From contig JAEBDY010000009.1 in the NCBI GenBank assembly GCA_049997955.1, positions 372,001-436,000 on the forward strand: a DNA stretch of 64,000 bases, written 5' to 3'. The translations under genes were made by a program, and so were the position numbers. Source of the stretch: Umezawaea sp049997955 (lineage in GTDB: Bacteria > Actinomycetota > Actinomycetes > Mycobacteriales > Pseudonocardiaceae). A model generated the notes under the pieces. The model did no database searches. It was not told the DNA's origin and saw nothing but the letters and a program-made list of their open reading frames with translations. Shown in pieces: positions 8,209-16,866 of this stretch (positions within the stretch are counted from its first letter, which is position 1; every line of letters begins with the position of its first letter).

Positions 8209-9405
8209 CTACCACCTCACCAGGAGTTCCAGGGGACCGCGCACCAGCCTGCCCTTCTTGAACCGGACCTCCTCCGCGGGAACGGCGAGGTCCAACGCGG
8301 GGTACCGGCGCAGCAGGGTGCCGATCGCGACCTGCAGCTCCATCCGGGCCAGCGACGCGCCGACGCAGTGGTGCACCCCGTGGCCGAAGGCGACGTGCGC
8401 GGTGTTCTCCCGGTGGAAGTCGAGCCGGTCCGGTTCGGGGAACACCGCGGGGTCGCGGTTGCCCGCCTGCCCGACGAACACCGCTCCGCCCGCGGGGATC
8501 GTCACGCCGCTGAGCTCGACGTCCTCGGTGGCGATCCGGGGGAAGCCCGCGGAGCCGCCCAGGGGCGTGATGCGCAGCAGCTCCTCCACCGCGGCGGGCA
8601 CCAGATCGGGGTCCGCGCGCAGCTCGGCGACCCTGTCGGGGTTGGTGAGCAGGGTGTACACGAAGTTGCCGAGCTGGTTGGCCGTGGTCTCGTGCCCGGC
8701 GACGAGCAGCGTCACGCCGAAGTTGACCAGCTCGTCCTCCGAGAGCCGGTCCCCTTCGTCACGGGCCGTCACGAGCGTGCCGAGCACGTCGTCCGTCGGC
8801 GCCTTGCGGCGTTCGGCCACCAGGCCCGCGATGTAGTCCTGGAGGCTCTCGAACCCGCCGGTGATCTCCTCCGGCGTGAACGCGGTGATCGCCAGCGCCC
8901 GGTCTGACCAGTTCCGGAACTCGCCGCGGTCGTCGTAGGGCACGCCGAGCATCTCGCAGATGATCGTGATCGGCAGCGGCATGGTGAGCGCTTCGACCAG
9001 GTCGGCGGGAGCGCCTTCCTCCTCCATCGCGTCGAGCAGCCCGTCCACGATCACCTGGGCCCGTTCCCGCAGCTGCTCGGTCCGCCGCATGGTGAAGCCC
9101 TTGGCCACGAGCTTGCGCAGCCTGCCGTGCTCGGGCGGGTCCATGCTCAGGATCGACGGCCGCTCCACGAGCATCGGCACCGTCCTGGGCACGTCCCTCC
9201 CCAGCACCGCGGCCCGGCTGAACCGCAGGTCGCCGAGCACGGTCTTCACGTCGTCGTACTTCGTGACCAGCCACGCGTCGCCGCCGTAGGGCAGTCGGAC
9301 CCTGGCGACCGGTTCGGTTCGGCGCAGCTCCTCGTACATCGGGTCGAGATCCAGCCGATGGGCTTCGCCGAACGGGTAGTTCCTCGGTTCCTGACTCGTC
9401 GTCAT
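8209..9405 (-). CDS. Cytochrome P450 (first of a tandem pair)
   Basis: 398 residues of the soluble bacterial P450 class (CYP105/CYP107-like). The I-helix oxygen-activation motif AGHETTAN, the K-helix EELLR and the heme-ligand motif FGHGVHHCVG are all present. It likely hydroxylates or epoxidises a small molecule using electrons from the adjacent ferredoxin; the substrate is unknown. ATG at 9405 is preferred over an upstream in-frame ATG because GAGGAG lies about ten bases before it. A palindromic operator (9431-9450) and a promoter-like pair (9457-9485) precede it, so it can be transcribed independently of the upstream P450. It is clearly related to that P450 along its whole length, which indicates a local duplication. 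Confidence 0.95.
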   Translation of the reverse strand: MTTSQEPRNYPFGEAHRLDLDPMYEELRRTEPVARVRLPYGGDAWLVTKYDDVKTVLGDLRFSRAAVLGRDVPRTVPMLVERPSILSMDPPEHGRLRKLVAKGFTMRRTEQLRERAQVIVDGLLDAMEEEGAPADLVEALTMPLPITIICEMLGVPYDDRGEFRNWSDRALAITAFTPEEITGGFESLQDYIAGLVAERRKAPTDDVLGTLVTARDEGDRLSEDELVNFGVTLLVAGHETTANQLGNFVYTLLTNPDRVAELRADPDLVPAAVEELLRITPLGGSAGFPRIATEDVELSGVTIPAGGAVFVGQAGNRDPAVFPEPDRLDFHRENTAHVAFGHGVHHCVGASLARMELQVAIGTLLRRYPALDLAVPAEEVRFKKGRLVRGPLELLVRW

Positions 9406-9430
9406 GCCCCCGCACTCCTCCCAAAGCGCC

Positions 9431-9450
9431 ATGTAAGCAAACGCTTACAT
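9431..9450. promoter_or_regulatory. Operator palindrome upstream of the first P450
   Basis: ATGTAAGC-AAAC-GCTTACAT is an inverted repeat with eight-base arms, 26-45 bases upstream of the P450 start and just downstream of a promoter-like sequence. Its core GTAAGC(N4)GCTTAC recurs at the second P450. The adjacent TetR regulator is the obvious candidate to bind it. Confidence 0.75.
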
Positions 9451-9456
9451 ATGCCG

Positions 9457-9485
9457 AAGATGAACTCGTGCTCACACTCCGTCAA
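9457..9485 (-). promoter_or_regulatory. Probable promoter of the P450-ferredoxin pair
   Basis: On the minus strand TTGACG (9485-9480) is followed after 17 bases by CATCTT (9462-9457), then the GTAAGC operator. The -35 and the layout match the promoter of the second P450. Confidence 0.5.
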
Positions 9486-9492
9486 CGAACGA

Positions 9493-10680
9493 CTACCACG
9501 TCACGGGCAGGCTGACCGGACCGCGGATCAACCGGCCGCGCTTGAACTCGACCTCCTCCACGGGCACGGCGAGGTCCAGGGCGGGGAACCGGCGGAACAG
9601 CGTGCCGATCGCGACCTGCAGCTCCATCCGCGCCAGCGGAGCACCGAGGCAGTGGTGCACGCCGTGGCCGAACGCGATGTGCGGGTTCGCCTCGCGGTGG
9701 AAGTCGACGTCTCCCGCGTTGGCGAACACCGACGGGTCGCGGTTGGCCGCCATCATGCTGACCAGCACCGCCTCCCCCGCGCGGACCGTGACGCCGCCGA
9801 GTTCGACGTCCTCCAGCGCCACCCTGGGCAACGCCACCATGGACCCCAGCGGGATGAAGCGGATCAGCTCCTCGATCGCGACGGGCAGGAGTTCGGGCTC
9901 CTCGCGGAGCGACCTGAGCAGCTCCGGCCGGTCGAACAGGGTGTACACCACGTTGCCGAGCAGGTTCGCGGTCGTCTCGTGGCCCGCGACCAGCAGCGTC
10001 ACCCCGAAGTTGACCAGCTCGTCCTCCGAGAGCCGGTCCTCGCCGTCACGCGCCTCCACCAGCAGTCCGAGCATGTCGTCCGACGGGGCGCGGCGGCGCT
10101 CCGCGACCATCGCCGCGATGTAGCCCATCAGGCTCTTCAGCGCGTCGGCCATCTCCTGGGGACCGAACGCGCCAAAGCCGAGCAGCACGTCGGTCCAGCC
10201 CTGAAAGCCGACCCGCTCGTCCTCCGGCACGCCGAGCACGTCGCAGATGATCGTGATCGGCAGTGGCATGTTGAGCAGCGGGACCAGGTCGGCGGGCCGC
10301 CCCTGGGCCTCGACGGCGTCGAGCGAGGCGTCCACGATCTCCTGGGCGCGGGCACGCAGCAGCTCGATCCGGCGCGCGGTGAACGCCTTCGCGACCAGCT
10401 TGCGCAGCCGTCCGTGGTCGGGCGGGTCGAGCGCCAGGATGTTGGAGTCGTTCTCGATCATCGGCGACGTCCGGGGTAAGTCCTTGCCGACCATGGCGGA
10501 CCGGCTGAACCGCGGGTCGGCGAGAACGGTCTTGACCTCCTGGTAGCCGGTCGCCAGCCACCCTTCCCCGCCGAACGGCATCCGCACCCAGGAGACCGGT
10601 TCCGACTCCTGCAGCTGCAGGTAGGTCGGGTCCAGCCGAAGTCGTTCGGCCTCGCTGAACGGATAGGACCTCGTGGTCAT
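9493..10680 (-). CDS. Cytochrome P450 (second of a tandem pair)
   Basis: 395 residues. The I-helix motif AGHETTAN, K-helix EELIR and heme-ligand motif FGHGVHHCLG are intact. The protein is collinear with the downstream P450, including near-identical stretches around LSEDELVNFGVTLLVAGHE and the C-terminal LDLAVP..EEV segment. The two are therefore paralogs that may act on related substrates or successive positions of one substrate. ATG at 10680 follows GGAGGAG. A promoter-like sequence and a perfect 16-base palindrome lie directly upstream. The downstream ferredoxin may serve both enzymes. Confidence 0.95.
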   Translation of the reverse strand: MTTRSYPFSEAERLRLDPTYLQLQESEPVSWVRMPFGGEGWLATGYQEVKTVLADPRFSRSAMVGKDLPRTSPMIENDSNILALDPPDHGRLRKLVAKAFTARRIELLRARAQEIVDASLDAVEAQGRPADLVPLLNMPLPITIICDVLGVPEDERVGFQGWTDVLLGFGAFGPQEMADALKSLMGYIAAMVAERRRAPSDDMLGLLVEARDGEDRLSEDELVNFGVTLLVAGHETTANLLGNVVYTLFDRPELLRSLREEPELLPVAIEELIRFIPLGSMVALPRVALEDVELGGVTVRAGEAVLVSMMAANRDPSVFANAGDVDFHREANPHIAFGHGVHHCLGAPLARMELQVAIGTLFRRFPALDLAVPVEEVEFKRGRLIRGPVSLPVTW

Positions 10681-10699
10681 CCAGACTCCTCCGAAGAAA

Positions 10700-10715
10700 G
10701 TAAGCGCGCGCTTAC
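10700..10715. promoter_or_regulatory. Operator palindrome upstream of the second P450
   Basis: GTAAGCGCGCGCTTAC is a perfect 16-base palindrome lying between a promoter-like element and the start codon at 10680. It shares the arms GTAAGC and GCTTAC with the site at 9431-9450. The position just downstream of the -10 suits a repressor that blocks initiation. Confidence 0.78.
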
Positions 10716-10723
10716 ATACTTCG

Positions 10724-10752
10724 ACCCTAGAGAGGCTGTCACGGACCGTCAA
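10724..10752 (-). promoter_or_regulatory. Probable promoter of the second P450
   Basis: On the minus strand TTGACG (10752-10747) is followed after 17 bases by TAGGGT (10729-10724). The GTAAGC palindrome begins 8 bases further on, at the expected transcription start. The same -35 hexamer stands in front of the other P450. Confidence 0.6.
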
Positions 10753-10771
10753 CGACCCATCTCGGTGAGTG

Positions 10772-11341
10772 CTACTGCTCCGTCCGTTCCAGGAGCGTGC
10801 TGGCCGCTCGCACGACCAGTCGGATGATCTCCTCGGACTCCGCGTTCTCGAGGGACTCCCTGGCGGAACCGGACCGCACCATGCTGATGCCGATCACCCA
10901 GGCGAGCACCAGCTCGGCCCGCAGCTCACCGTCCTCGGCGTCGGTCAACGCGCTGAGCGCGCGGATGTAGTCGTGGCCCAGTTCGCCGCGGATCTCCGCG
11001 GCGGCGCTGTCGGCGCCCTCGGACCGCAGGGCCGCGAAGAGCAGGTGGTCCACCGACCGCGGCGCCTTCTCCAGCATCCGCCGCAGCACGGTCTCCAGCA
11101 GCCGTTCCGGCTCCTCGGTCTCCAGCAGCTCACGCCCCTGGCCCGCCATGACGGCCGCGTACAGCGCGTCCTTGCTGCCGAAGTAGCGGAACAGCAGCGC
11201 CTGGTTCACGCCCGCGTGCGCGGCGATGTCGCGCACGGTCGTGCGGTCGAACCCGCGCTCGGCGAACAGCTCCGTCGCCGCGTCGAGCAGCGCGGCGCGG
11301 GTCGCCGCCGAGTCGCGGCGGCGAACGGGTTCGGGAGTCAC
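10772..11341 (-). CDS. TetR family regulator, probable repressor of the P450 genes
   Basis: 189 residues. The N-terminal helix-turn-helix spans about 13-58, with TVRDIAAHAGVNQALLFRYFGSK as the typical TetR recognition segment (HTH core IAAHAGVNQALLFRYF). The C-terminal ligand domain is unremarkable. The GTG start overlaps the proA stop by four bases (GTGA), so it is translated from the proA transcript. The gene is followed by the second P450, whose promoter carries a palindrome shared with the first P450. Control of both P450s, released by a small ligand, is inferred from position and shared operators. No copy of the operator is visible in front of proA, so the regulator may not control itself. 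Confidence 0.88.
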   Translation of the reverse strand: MTPEPVRRRDSAATRAALLDAATELFAERGFDRTTVRDIAAHAGVNQALLFRYFGSKDALYAAVMAGQGRELLETEEPERLLETVLRRMLEKAPRSVDHLLFAALRSEGADSAAAEIRGELGHDYIRALSALTDAEDGELRAELVLAWVIGISMVRSGSARESLENAESEEIIRLVVRAASTLLERTEQ

Positions 11342-12609
11342 GACGTCGGCCGGATGTGCCCCTCGCCCCAGACCACCCATTTGGTGGAGGTCAGCTCGGC
11401 CAGCCCCATCGGGCCACGGGCGTGCAGCTTCTGCGTGGAGATGCCGATCTCGGCGCCCATGCCGAACTCGGCGCCGTCGGTGAACCCGGTCGAGGCGTTC
11501 ACCATCACCGCCGCCGCGTCCACCCGCGTGGTGAACCGGCGCGCGGCCTTCACGTCGGAGGTCACGATCGCCTCCGTGTGTCCGGAGCCGTGCTCGTTGA
11601 TGTGCGCGATGGCCTCGTCGATCGTGCCGACGACCTTCGCGGCGATGTCCATCGACAGGTACTCGGTGTCCCAGTCGTCGGTCGTCGCGGCCACGACCTC
11701 GGTGCCGGAGAGGTCGGTGAACACGGGGTCCGCGTGCACGGTGACGCCCGCCGCGTGCAGCGCCTCCGCGATGCGCGGCACGAACACGTCCGCGATGTCC
11801 GCGTGCACCAGCAGCGACTCGGCCGAGTTGCACACGCTCGTGCGGCGGGTCTTGGAGTTGAGCACGATCCGCTCGGCGTCGTCGAGGTCGGCGGAGGCGT
11901 CCACGTACACGTGGCAGTTGCCGACACCGGTCTCGATCGTGGGCACGGTGGCGTTCGCGACGACGGTGGAGATGAGACCCGCGCCGCCTCGGGGGATCAC
12001 CAGGTCCACCAGGCCGCGCGCGGTGATGAGGTAGTTGACCGACGCCCGGTCGTGGCACGGCAGCAGCTGCACGCAGTCCGCGGGCAGCCCGACCGCCTCC
12101 AGCGCGTCGCGCAGCACGGCGATGAGCGCGGTGTTCGAGTTCTCCGCGGACGACGACCCCCGCAGCAGCGCCGCGTTGCCGGACTTCAGCGCGAGCCCGG
12201 CCGCGTCGACCGTGACGTTGGGGCGCGCTTCGTAGACCATGCCGACCACGCCGAGCGGGACGCGCACCTGGCGCATGTCCAGCCCGTTGGGCAGCAGCCC
12301 GCCGCGCAGGACCTCGCCCACCGGGTCGGCCAGACCGGCGACCGTCAGCAGGCCCTCGGCGACGCCGTCGATCCGCTGCTCGGTGAGCGCCAGGCGGTCG
12401 AGCATGTTCTCGGTGAGGCCCGCCGCACGACCGGCCTCAAGGTCGGCGGTGTTCGCCTTCAGGATCTCCTCGGACCGCTCGCGCAGGGCGGCGGCCATCT
12501 CGCGCAGCGCCGCGTCCTTGCGTTCGCGGGTCGCCAGCACCAGTTCCTCGGAGGCGACACGAGCTCGACGGGCGGCGGCGTGCACCTCTTCGCGCAGTTC
12601 AGCGGTCAC
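11338..12609 (-). CDS. proA: Glutamate-5-semialdehyde dehydrogenase ProA
   Basis: 423 residues. Reduces gamma-glutamyl phosphate with NADPH in the second step of proline synthesis. Family motifs include GVVGMVYEARPNVTVDAAG, the stretch around LKSGNAALLRG, and the catalytic Cys region KTRRTSVCNSAESLLVH. The length is normal. GTG at 12609 is preceded by GAGAGG and matches the conserved N-terminus. Its partner proB lies about 5 kb away near obg, as in other actinobacteria. The downstream TetR gene starts inside its stop codon. Confidence 0.96.
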   Translation of the reverse strand: MTAELREEVHAAARRARVASEELVLATRERKDAALREMAAALRERSEEILKANTADLEAGRAAGLTENMLDRLALTEQRIDGVAEGLLTVAGLADPVGEVLRGGLLPNGLDMRQVRVPLGVVGMVYEARPNVTVDAAGLALKSGNAALLRGSSSAENSNTALIAVLRDALEAVGLPADCVQLLPCHDRASVNYLITARGLVDLVIPRGGAGLISTVVANATVPTIETGVGNCHVYVDASADLDDAERIVLNSKTRRTSVCNSAESLLVHADIADVFVPRIAEALHAAGVTVHADPVFTDLSGTEVVAATTDDWDTEYLSMDIAAKVVGTIDEAIAHINEHGSGHTEAIVTSDVKAARRFTTRVDAAAVMVNASTGFTDGAEFGMGAEIGISTQKLHARGPMGLAELTSTKWVVWGEGHIRPTS

Positions 12610-12666
12610 ACCTCTCAGCTTAGGACCACTCGGCGGGTGAACGCCCACAGGTATCCCGGATGGTGA

Positions 12667-12676
12667 AAACCGGTTT
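12667..12676. promoter_or_regulatory. Short palindrome in the proA-recQ divergent region
   Basis: AAACCGGTTT, a perfect 10-base palindrome within GAAAACCGGTTTC, lies in the 96-base gap between the divergent proA and recQ-like starts. It does not match the actinobacterial LexA box. A regulatory role is possible but unsupported beyond symmetry and position. Confidence 0.25.
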
Positions 12677-12705
12677 CTGTCGGTGTCACGTGTCATGGTT
12701 GGGCA

Positions 12706-14787
12706 ATGGATGAACTCGCCCTCCGGGAGATGGCCGACGAGCGACTGAGGGCCCTCGCCGGTCCGGACGCGGTGCTGCGCGACGACCAGTGGACCGCGAT
12801 CCACGCGCTGGTGGCGCAGCGGCGGAGAGCGCTCGTGGTGCAGCGCACCGGGTGGGGCAAGTCGGCGGTGTACTTCATCGCGACGGCTCTGCTGCGGGAG
12901 TTGGGCGAGGGGCCGACGGTGATCGTGTCGCCGTTGCTGGCGCTGATGCGCAACCAGGTCGACGCGGCGGCGCGGGCGGGTGTGCGGGCGGCGACGATCA
13001 ACTCCGCCAACACGGACGAGTGGGAACGGGTGCAGGACGCGGTCACGTCGGGTGAGGTCGACGTGCTGCTCGTGTCCCCGGAGCGGTTGAACAACCCGGA
13101 CTTCCGGGACACGGTGCTGCCGTCGCTGACCGCGTCGGCCGGGCTGCTGGTGGTCGACGAGGCGCACTGCATCTCGGACTGGGGCCACGACTTCCGGCCG
13201 GACTACCGGCGGCTGCGGACGTTGCTGACGGAGCTGCCGCCGGGGGTGCCGGTGCTGGCGACGACGGCGACCGCGAACAACCGCGTGGTGCGGGACGTGG
13301 CGGAGCAGCTGGGACTGGGGTCGGGGTCGGACGCGCTGGTGCTGCGCGGACCGCTCGACCGGGAGAGCCTGCGGCTGGCGGCGCTGCGGCTGCCGACCGC
13401 CGAGGCGAGGCTCGGCTGGCTCGGGGAGCACCTGGCGACGCTGCCCGGCTCGGGGATCATCTACACGCTGACCGTCGCCGCGGCGGACGACGTGGCGGCG
13501 TTCCTGCGGGAACGCGGGTACGAGGTCGCCGCGTACTCGGGGCGGACCGACCCGGCCGAGCGGCAGCGGGCGGAGGAGGACCTGCTCGCGAACAAGGTGA
13601 AGGCGCTGGTGGCGACGTCCGCGCTGGGCATGGGGTTCGACAAGCCGGACCTGGGGTTCGTCGTGCACCTGGGCGCGCCGCCCTCCCCCATCGCGTACTA
13701 CCAGCAGATCGGCCGCGCGGGCCGTGGCGTGGAACGGGCCGAGGTGCTGCTGCTGCCCGGCCCGGAGGACAAGGACATCTGGGCGTACTTCGCGTCCCTG
13801 GCGTTCCCGCCGGAGCGGATCGTCCGGCAGGTGCTCGACGCGCTGGCCGACGCCGGGCGGGTGCTGTCGACGGCGGCGCTGGAGCCGATGGTCGAACTGT
13901 CGCGGACCCGGCTGGAGGTCGTGCTGAAGGTGCTCGACGTCGACGGCGCGGTGAAGCGGGTGCGCGGCGGCTGGGAGTCGACCGGGCAGCCGTGGTCCTA
14001 CGACGGGGAGCGGTACGACCGCATCGGCGAGGCGCGGGCGGTCGAGCAGCAGGCGGTGCTCGACTACCTGGGCACGACGGGCTGCCGCATGGAGTTCCTG
14101 TTGCGGCAGTTGGACGATCCGCACGCGAGCCCGTGCGGGCGGTGCGACAACTGCACCGGTGAACGGCCCTCGGCCGAGGTGTCGTCGGGTGCGGCCACGG
14201 TCGCGCGCGAACGGCTGCTGCGGCCCGGTGTGGACGTGGCGCCGCGCAAGCAGTGGCCCACCGGGATGGCGGCGATCGGCGTGTCGCTGTCGGGCAAGAT
14301 CGCGGCGGGTGAGGCCGCGGAATCGGGACGGGCGCTGGGAAGGCTGACGGACATCGGCTGGGGCAACAGGTTGCGGGCGCTGTTCGCGGCCGACGACCAG
14401 GTGATCCCGGACGACGTGTTCCAGGCGTGCGTGAAGGTGCTGAGCGCGTGGGGCTGGGCGGAACGTCCGGTGGGTGTGGTGACGGTCGGTTCGCGCAGCA
14501 GGCCGAACCTGGTGGGCAGCTTCGGCGCGCGCATCTCGGAGATCGGCCGGTTGCCGTTGCTGGGTCAGGTGTGGGTGGGTGAGGCCACGCACCGGGCGAA
14601 CAGCGCGCAGCGGCTCGCCGGGCTGTGGAACGGGGTCCAGGCGCCGGACCTGTCCGGGGTGGACGGTCCGGTGCTGCTGATCGACGACCGGATCGACACC
14701 GGGTGGACGATGACGGTCGCGGCACGGGCGGTGCGCAAGGCGGGAGCGGCGGCCGTGCTGCCGTTCGCGTTGGCGGTGACCGCCTGA
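12706..14787 (+). CDS. RecQ family DNA helicase with C-terminal phosphoribosyltransferase-like domain
   Basis: 693 residues. An ATP-dependent 3'-5' DNA helicase of the RecQ type. The Walker A variant QRTGWGKS is at 46-53, the DEAH box with CISDWGHDFRPDY is at about 149-165, and the helicase C motif QQIGRAGRG lies in the second lobe. A zinc-binding cysteine set follows: C459 region, then CGRCDNC at about 475-481. Instead of an HRDC domain, the C-terminus carries LLIDDRIDTGWTMT (about 657-670), which matches a PRPP-binding loop of type I phosphoribosyltransferases. Such RecQ-PRT fusions are known in actinobacteria, but the role of the PRT part is unclear. The next gene starts immediately after the stop. 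Confidence 0.9.
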   Translation: MDELALREMADERLRALAGPDAVLRDDQWTAIHALVAQRRRALVVQRTGWGKSAVYFIATALLRELGEGPTVIVSPLLALMRNQVDAAARAGVRAATINSANTDEWERVQDAVTSGEVDVLLVSPERLNNPDFRDTVLPSLTASAGLLVVDEAHCISDWGHDFRPDYRRLRTLLTELPPGVPVLATTATANNRVVRDVAEQLGLGSGSDALVLRGPLDRESLRLAALRLPTAEARLGWLGEHLATLPGSGIIYTLTVAAADDVAAFLRERGYEVAAYSGRTDPAERQRAEEDLLANKVKALVATSALGMGFDKPDLGFVVHLGAPPSPIAYYQQIGRAGRGVERAEVLLLPGPEDKDIWAYFASLAFPPERIVRQVLDALADAGRVLSTAALEPMVELSRTRLEVVLKVLDVDGAVKRVRGGWESTGQPWSYDGERYDRIGEARAVEQQAVLDYLGTTGCRMEFLLRQLDDPHASPCGRCDNCTGERPSAEVSSGAATVARERLLRPGVDVAPRKQWPTGMAAIGVSLSGKIAAGEAAESGRALGRLTDIGWGNRLRALFAADDQVIPDDVFQACVKVLSAWGWAERPVGVVTVGSRSRPNLVGSFGARISEIGRLPLLGQVWVGEATHRANSAQRLAGLWNGVQAPDLSGVDGPVLLIDDRIDTGWTMTVAARAVRKAGAAAVLPFALAVTA

Positions 14788-15498
14788 GTGCTGGAGCAAC
14801 CACTGCCCGGCGGGTTCGTGAACGAGGTCGTGCGGGTCGGGGACACCGTGCGGCGGGCTCCGGCGGGTGAGTTCGTCCACCGGGTGCTGGGGCACCTCGA
14901 CGAGTGGCCTGGCGCGCCCCGTCTGCTCGGTGCGGACTCGCGGGGTCGGGAGGTGCTGGAGTTCCTCGACGGGCACGTGGCGTGGGAGCCCCGGCAGCCT
15001 GCCGCGGTGACGTCGGACGCGAGCCTGGTCCGGGTGGCCCGGTTGGTGCGGGAGTTCCACGACCTCACCGCGGGCTTGGCGGGTGACGAGGAAGTCGTCT
15101 GCCACAACGACCTTTCGCCCAAGAACACCGTGTACCGGGATCTCGGCGAGGGGTTGCGGCCGGTGGCCTTCATCGACTGGGACGGGGCCGCGCCCGGTCG
15201 GCGGGTGCATGACGTGGCGCACGTGTGCTGGCAGTACCTGGCGCTGGGGCCCGGAGCCGAGGTCCGTGCGGCGGCACGGGGTATCCGGCTGATCGGCGAC
15301 GCGTACGGGCTGGCGGACCGGAGCGCGCTGGTCGACACGGTCCTGTGGTGGCAGGACCGCTGCCGGCGCGGGATCCTCGCGGACCGGGGGCCCGTGGGTG
15401 AGCGGTTGCGGGCGGCGGGTGTCGTGGAGGAGGTCCGCGCGCAGCACGACTGGGTCGCGGAGCACCGGGCGGACCTCGATCCCGAGGGAGGCGGATAG
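14788..15498 (+). CDS. Aminoglycoside-phosphotransferase-fold kinase
   Basis: 236 residues of the APH/choline kinase fold. The catalytic loop CHNDLSPKN and the metal-binding IDWDGAAPG are clear. The N-terminal lobe is short (GGFVNEVVRVGDTVRR aligns with the nucleotide-binding start). The GTG start directly follows the RecQ stop, so the two are co-translated. Members phosphorylate antibiotics or small metabolites; the substrate here cannot be read from sequence. A small inverted repeat (CCACGAA/TTCGTGG, 15526-15545) after the stop may end the transcript. Confidence 0.88.
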   Translation: MLEQPLPGGFVNEVVRVGDTVRRAPAGEFVHRVLGHLDEWPGAPRLLGADSRGREVLEFLDGHVAWEPRQPAAVTSDASLVRVARLVREFHDLTAGLAGDEEVVCHNDLSPKNTVYRDLGEGLRPVAFIDWDGAAPGRRVHDVAHVCWQYLALGPGAEVRAAARGIRLIGDAYGLADRSALVDTVLWWQDRCRRGILADRGPVGERLRAAGVVEEVRAQHDWVAEHRADLDPEGGG

Positions 15499-15567
15499 GC
15501 ACGTACTGGCGCCGCGGTTCGCGGGCCACGAAGTGGCGTTCGTGGTCTCCTACTCAACCGCGACGGG

Positions 15568-16866
15568 ATGTGGGATGGTCCGAAGATGGTGGAGGTGGAG
15601 CGGCAGAGGCATCGGCTTCCGGTTCGCAAGCTCATCGCGGCGAGCATCGGGAACGCGATCGAGTGGTACGACTGGACGATCTACGCGACGTTCAGCATCT
15701 ACTTCGCGACCGCGATCTTCCCGTCCGACAACGCGGAACTGGCGCTGCTCAACACGTTGGCCACGTACGCGCTGGCGTTCTTCTTCCGGCCGCTCGGCGG
15801 GTACCTGCTGGGGCGGTTCGCCGACCTGCGCGGACGGAAGCCCGCGATGATCCTGACCATCGTGCTGATGGCGGGTGGCTCGACGGCGATCGCGCTGCTG
15901 CCCACCTACGGCCAGGTGGGCTGGTTGGCGCCGATCCTGCTGCTGCTCGCCCGCATCGCGCAGGGGCTGTCGCTGGGCGGTGAGGTGTCGAACGCGTCGG
16001 CGTACCTGGCGGAGATCGCGCCGCCCGCCCGGCGGGGGCGGTACTCGTCGTTCTTCTACATCTCCACGGGCACGGCGGTGCTGATCGCGTCGCTCATCGG
16101 GTTCACGCTCGCGCGGACCATGGACAAGGCTCAGCTCGAATCCTTCGGGTGGCGGATCCCGTTCCTGATCGGCGGTCTGCTGGGGCTGCTGGGGTTGTGG
16201 TTGCGCCGCAGCCTGGTGGAGACGGAGCAGTTCGAGCAGAACAAGGCGAAGGCGGAGCGGCTGCACCGGCCGTTGCTGACGACGTTGACCGAGCACCCGA
16301 AGGCGGTGGGGCGGCTCGTCGGGTTCACGATGCTGTCCACGCTCTGCTACTACACGTTCTTCTCGGCGCTGACTCCGTTCGCGGTGAAGAACCGCGGGGT
16401 CGACGCCGTGGACGTGTTCCTGGCGCTGTCGATCGCGACGGTGCTGTTCATCGCGTTGCAGTACCCCATGGGCGCGCTGTCGGACCGGTTCGGGCGCAAG
16501 CCCCAGCTGCTGGTGTGGTCGGCGGCCACGGCGGTGCTGGTCGTGCCGCTGTCGTCGTTGCTCAAGCCAGGGCTGACCGGACCGCTGGTCGTGTTCTGCG
16601 TGGGGCTCGGGCTGTACACGATGATGACGTCGATCGCGCCCGCGACGATGAGCGAGCTGTTCCCGACCGAGCTGCGCGGGTTGGGAATCGGTGCCTGGTA
16701 CAACCTCACGGTCGCGCTGTTCGGCGGCACCGCACCGCTGGTGATCGCCTGGCTGGCCGGTCGCGGGCTGTCCGACGTGTACTTCTACTACGTGGCCGCG
16801 GGTGCGGCGATCGCGTTCCTGGTGATCCTCACCCTGCCGGAGACCAAGGGATCAGAGTTGCGCTGA
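15568..16866 (+). CDS. MFS transporter, metabolite:H+ symporter (MHS) family
   Basis: 432 residues with about twelve transmembrane helices. The N-terminus IGNAIEWYDWTIYATFSIYF and the loop GRFADLRGRKPAM are characteristic of the MHS family (relatives of KgtP and ProP), which import dicarboxylates, shikimate, betaine or similar solutes with protons. The second-half loop GALSDRFGRKPQ is also present. ATG at 15568 is used; ATG at 15586 is an alternative that removes six residues. The 3' end overlaps the convergent tetR gene by 15 bases. The substrate is unknown. Confidence 0.92.
   Translation: MWDGPKMVEVERQRHRLPVRKLIAASIGNAIEWYDWTIYATFSIYFATAIFPSDNAELALLNTLATYALAFFFRPLGGYLLGRFADLRGRKPAMILTIVLMAGGSTAIALLPTYGQVGWLAPILLLLARIAQGLSLGGEVSNASAYLAEIAPPARRGRYSSFFYISTGTAVLIASLIGFTLARTMDKAQLESFGWRIPFLIGGLLGLLGLWLRRSLVETEQFEQNKAKAERLHRPLLTTLTEHPKAVGRLVGFTMLSTLCYYTFFSALTPFAVKNRGVDAVDVFLALSIATVLFIALQYPMGALSDRFGRKPQLLVWSAATAVLVVPLSSLLKPGLTGPLVVFCVGLGLYTMMTSIAPATMSELFPTELRGLGIGAWYNLTVALFGGTAPLVIAWLAGRGLSDVYFYYVAAGAAIAFLVILTLPETKGSELR

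Noticed and set aside
11338..15465. A minus-strand frame open for 1375 codons through recQ and the kinase gene into proA
   Set aside because: Only the last 424 codons (proA) look like protein. The rest is His/Arg/Pro-rich antisense of recQ, produced by high third-position G/C.
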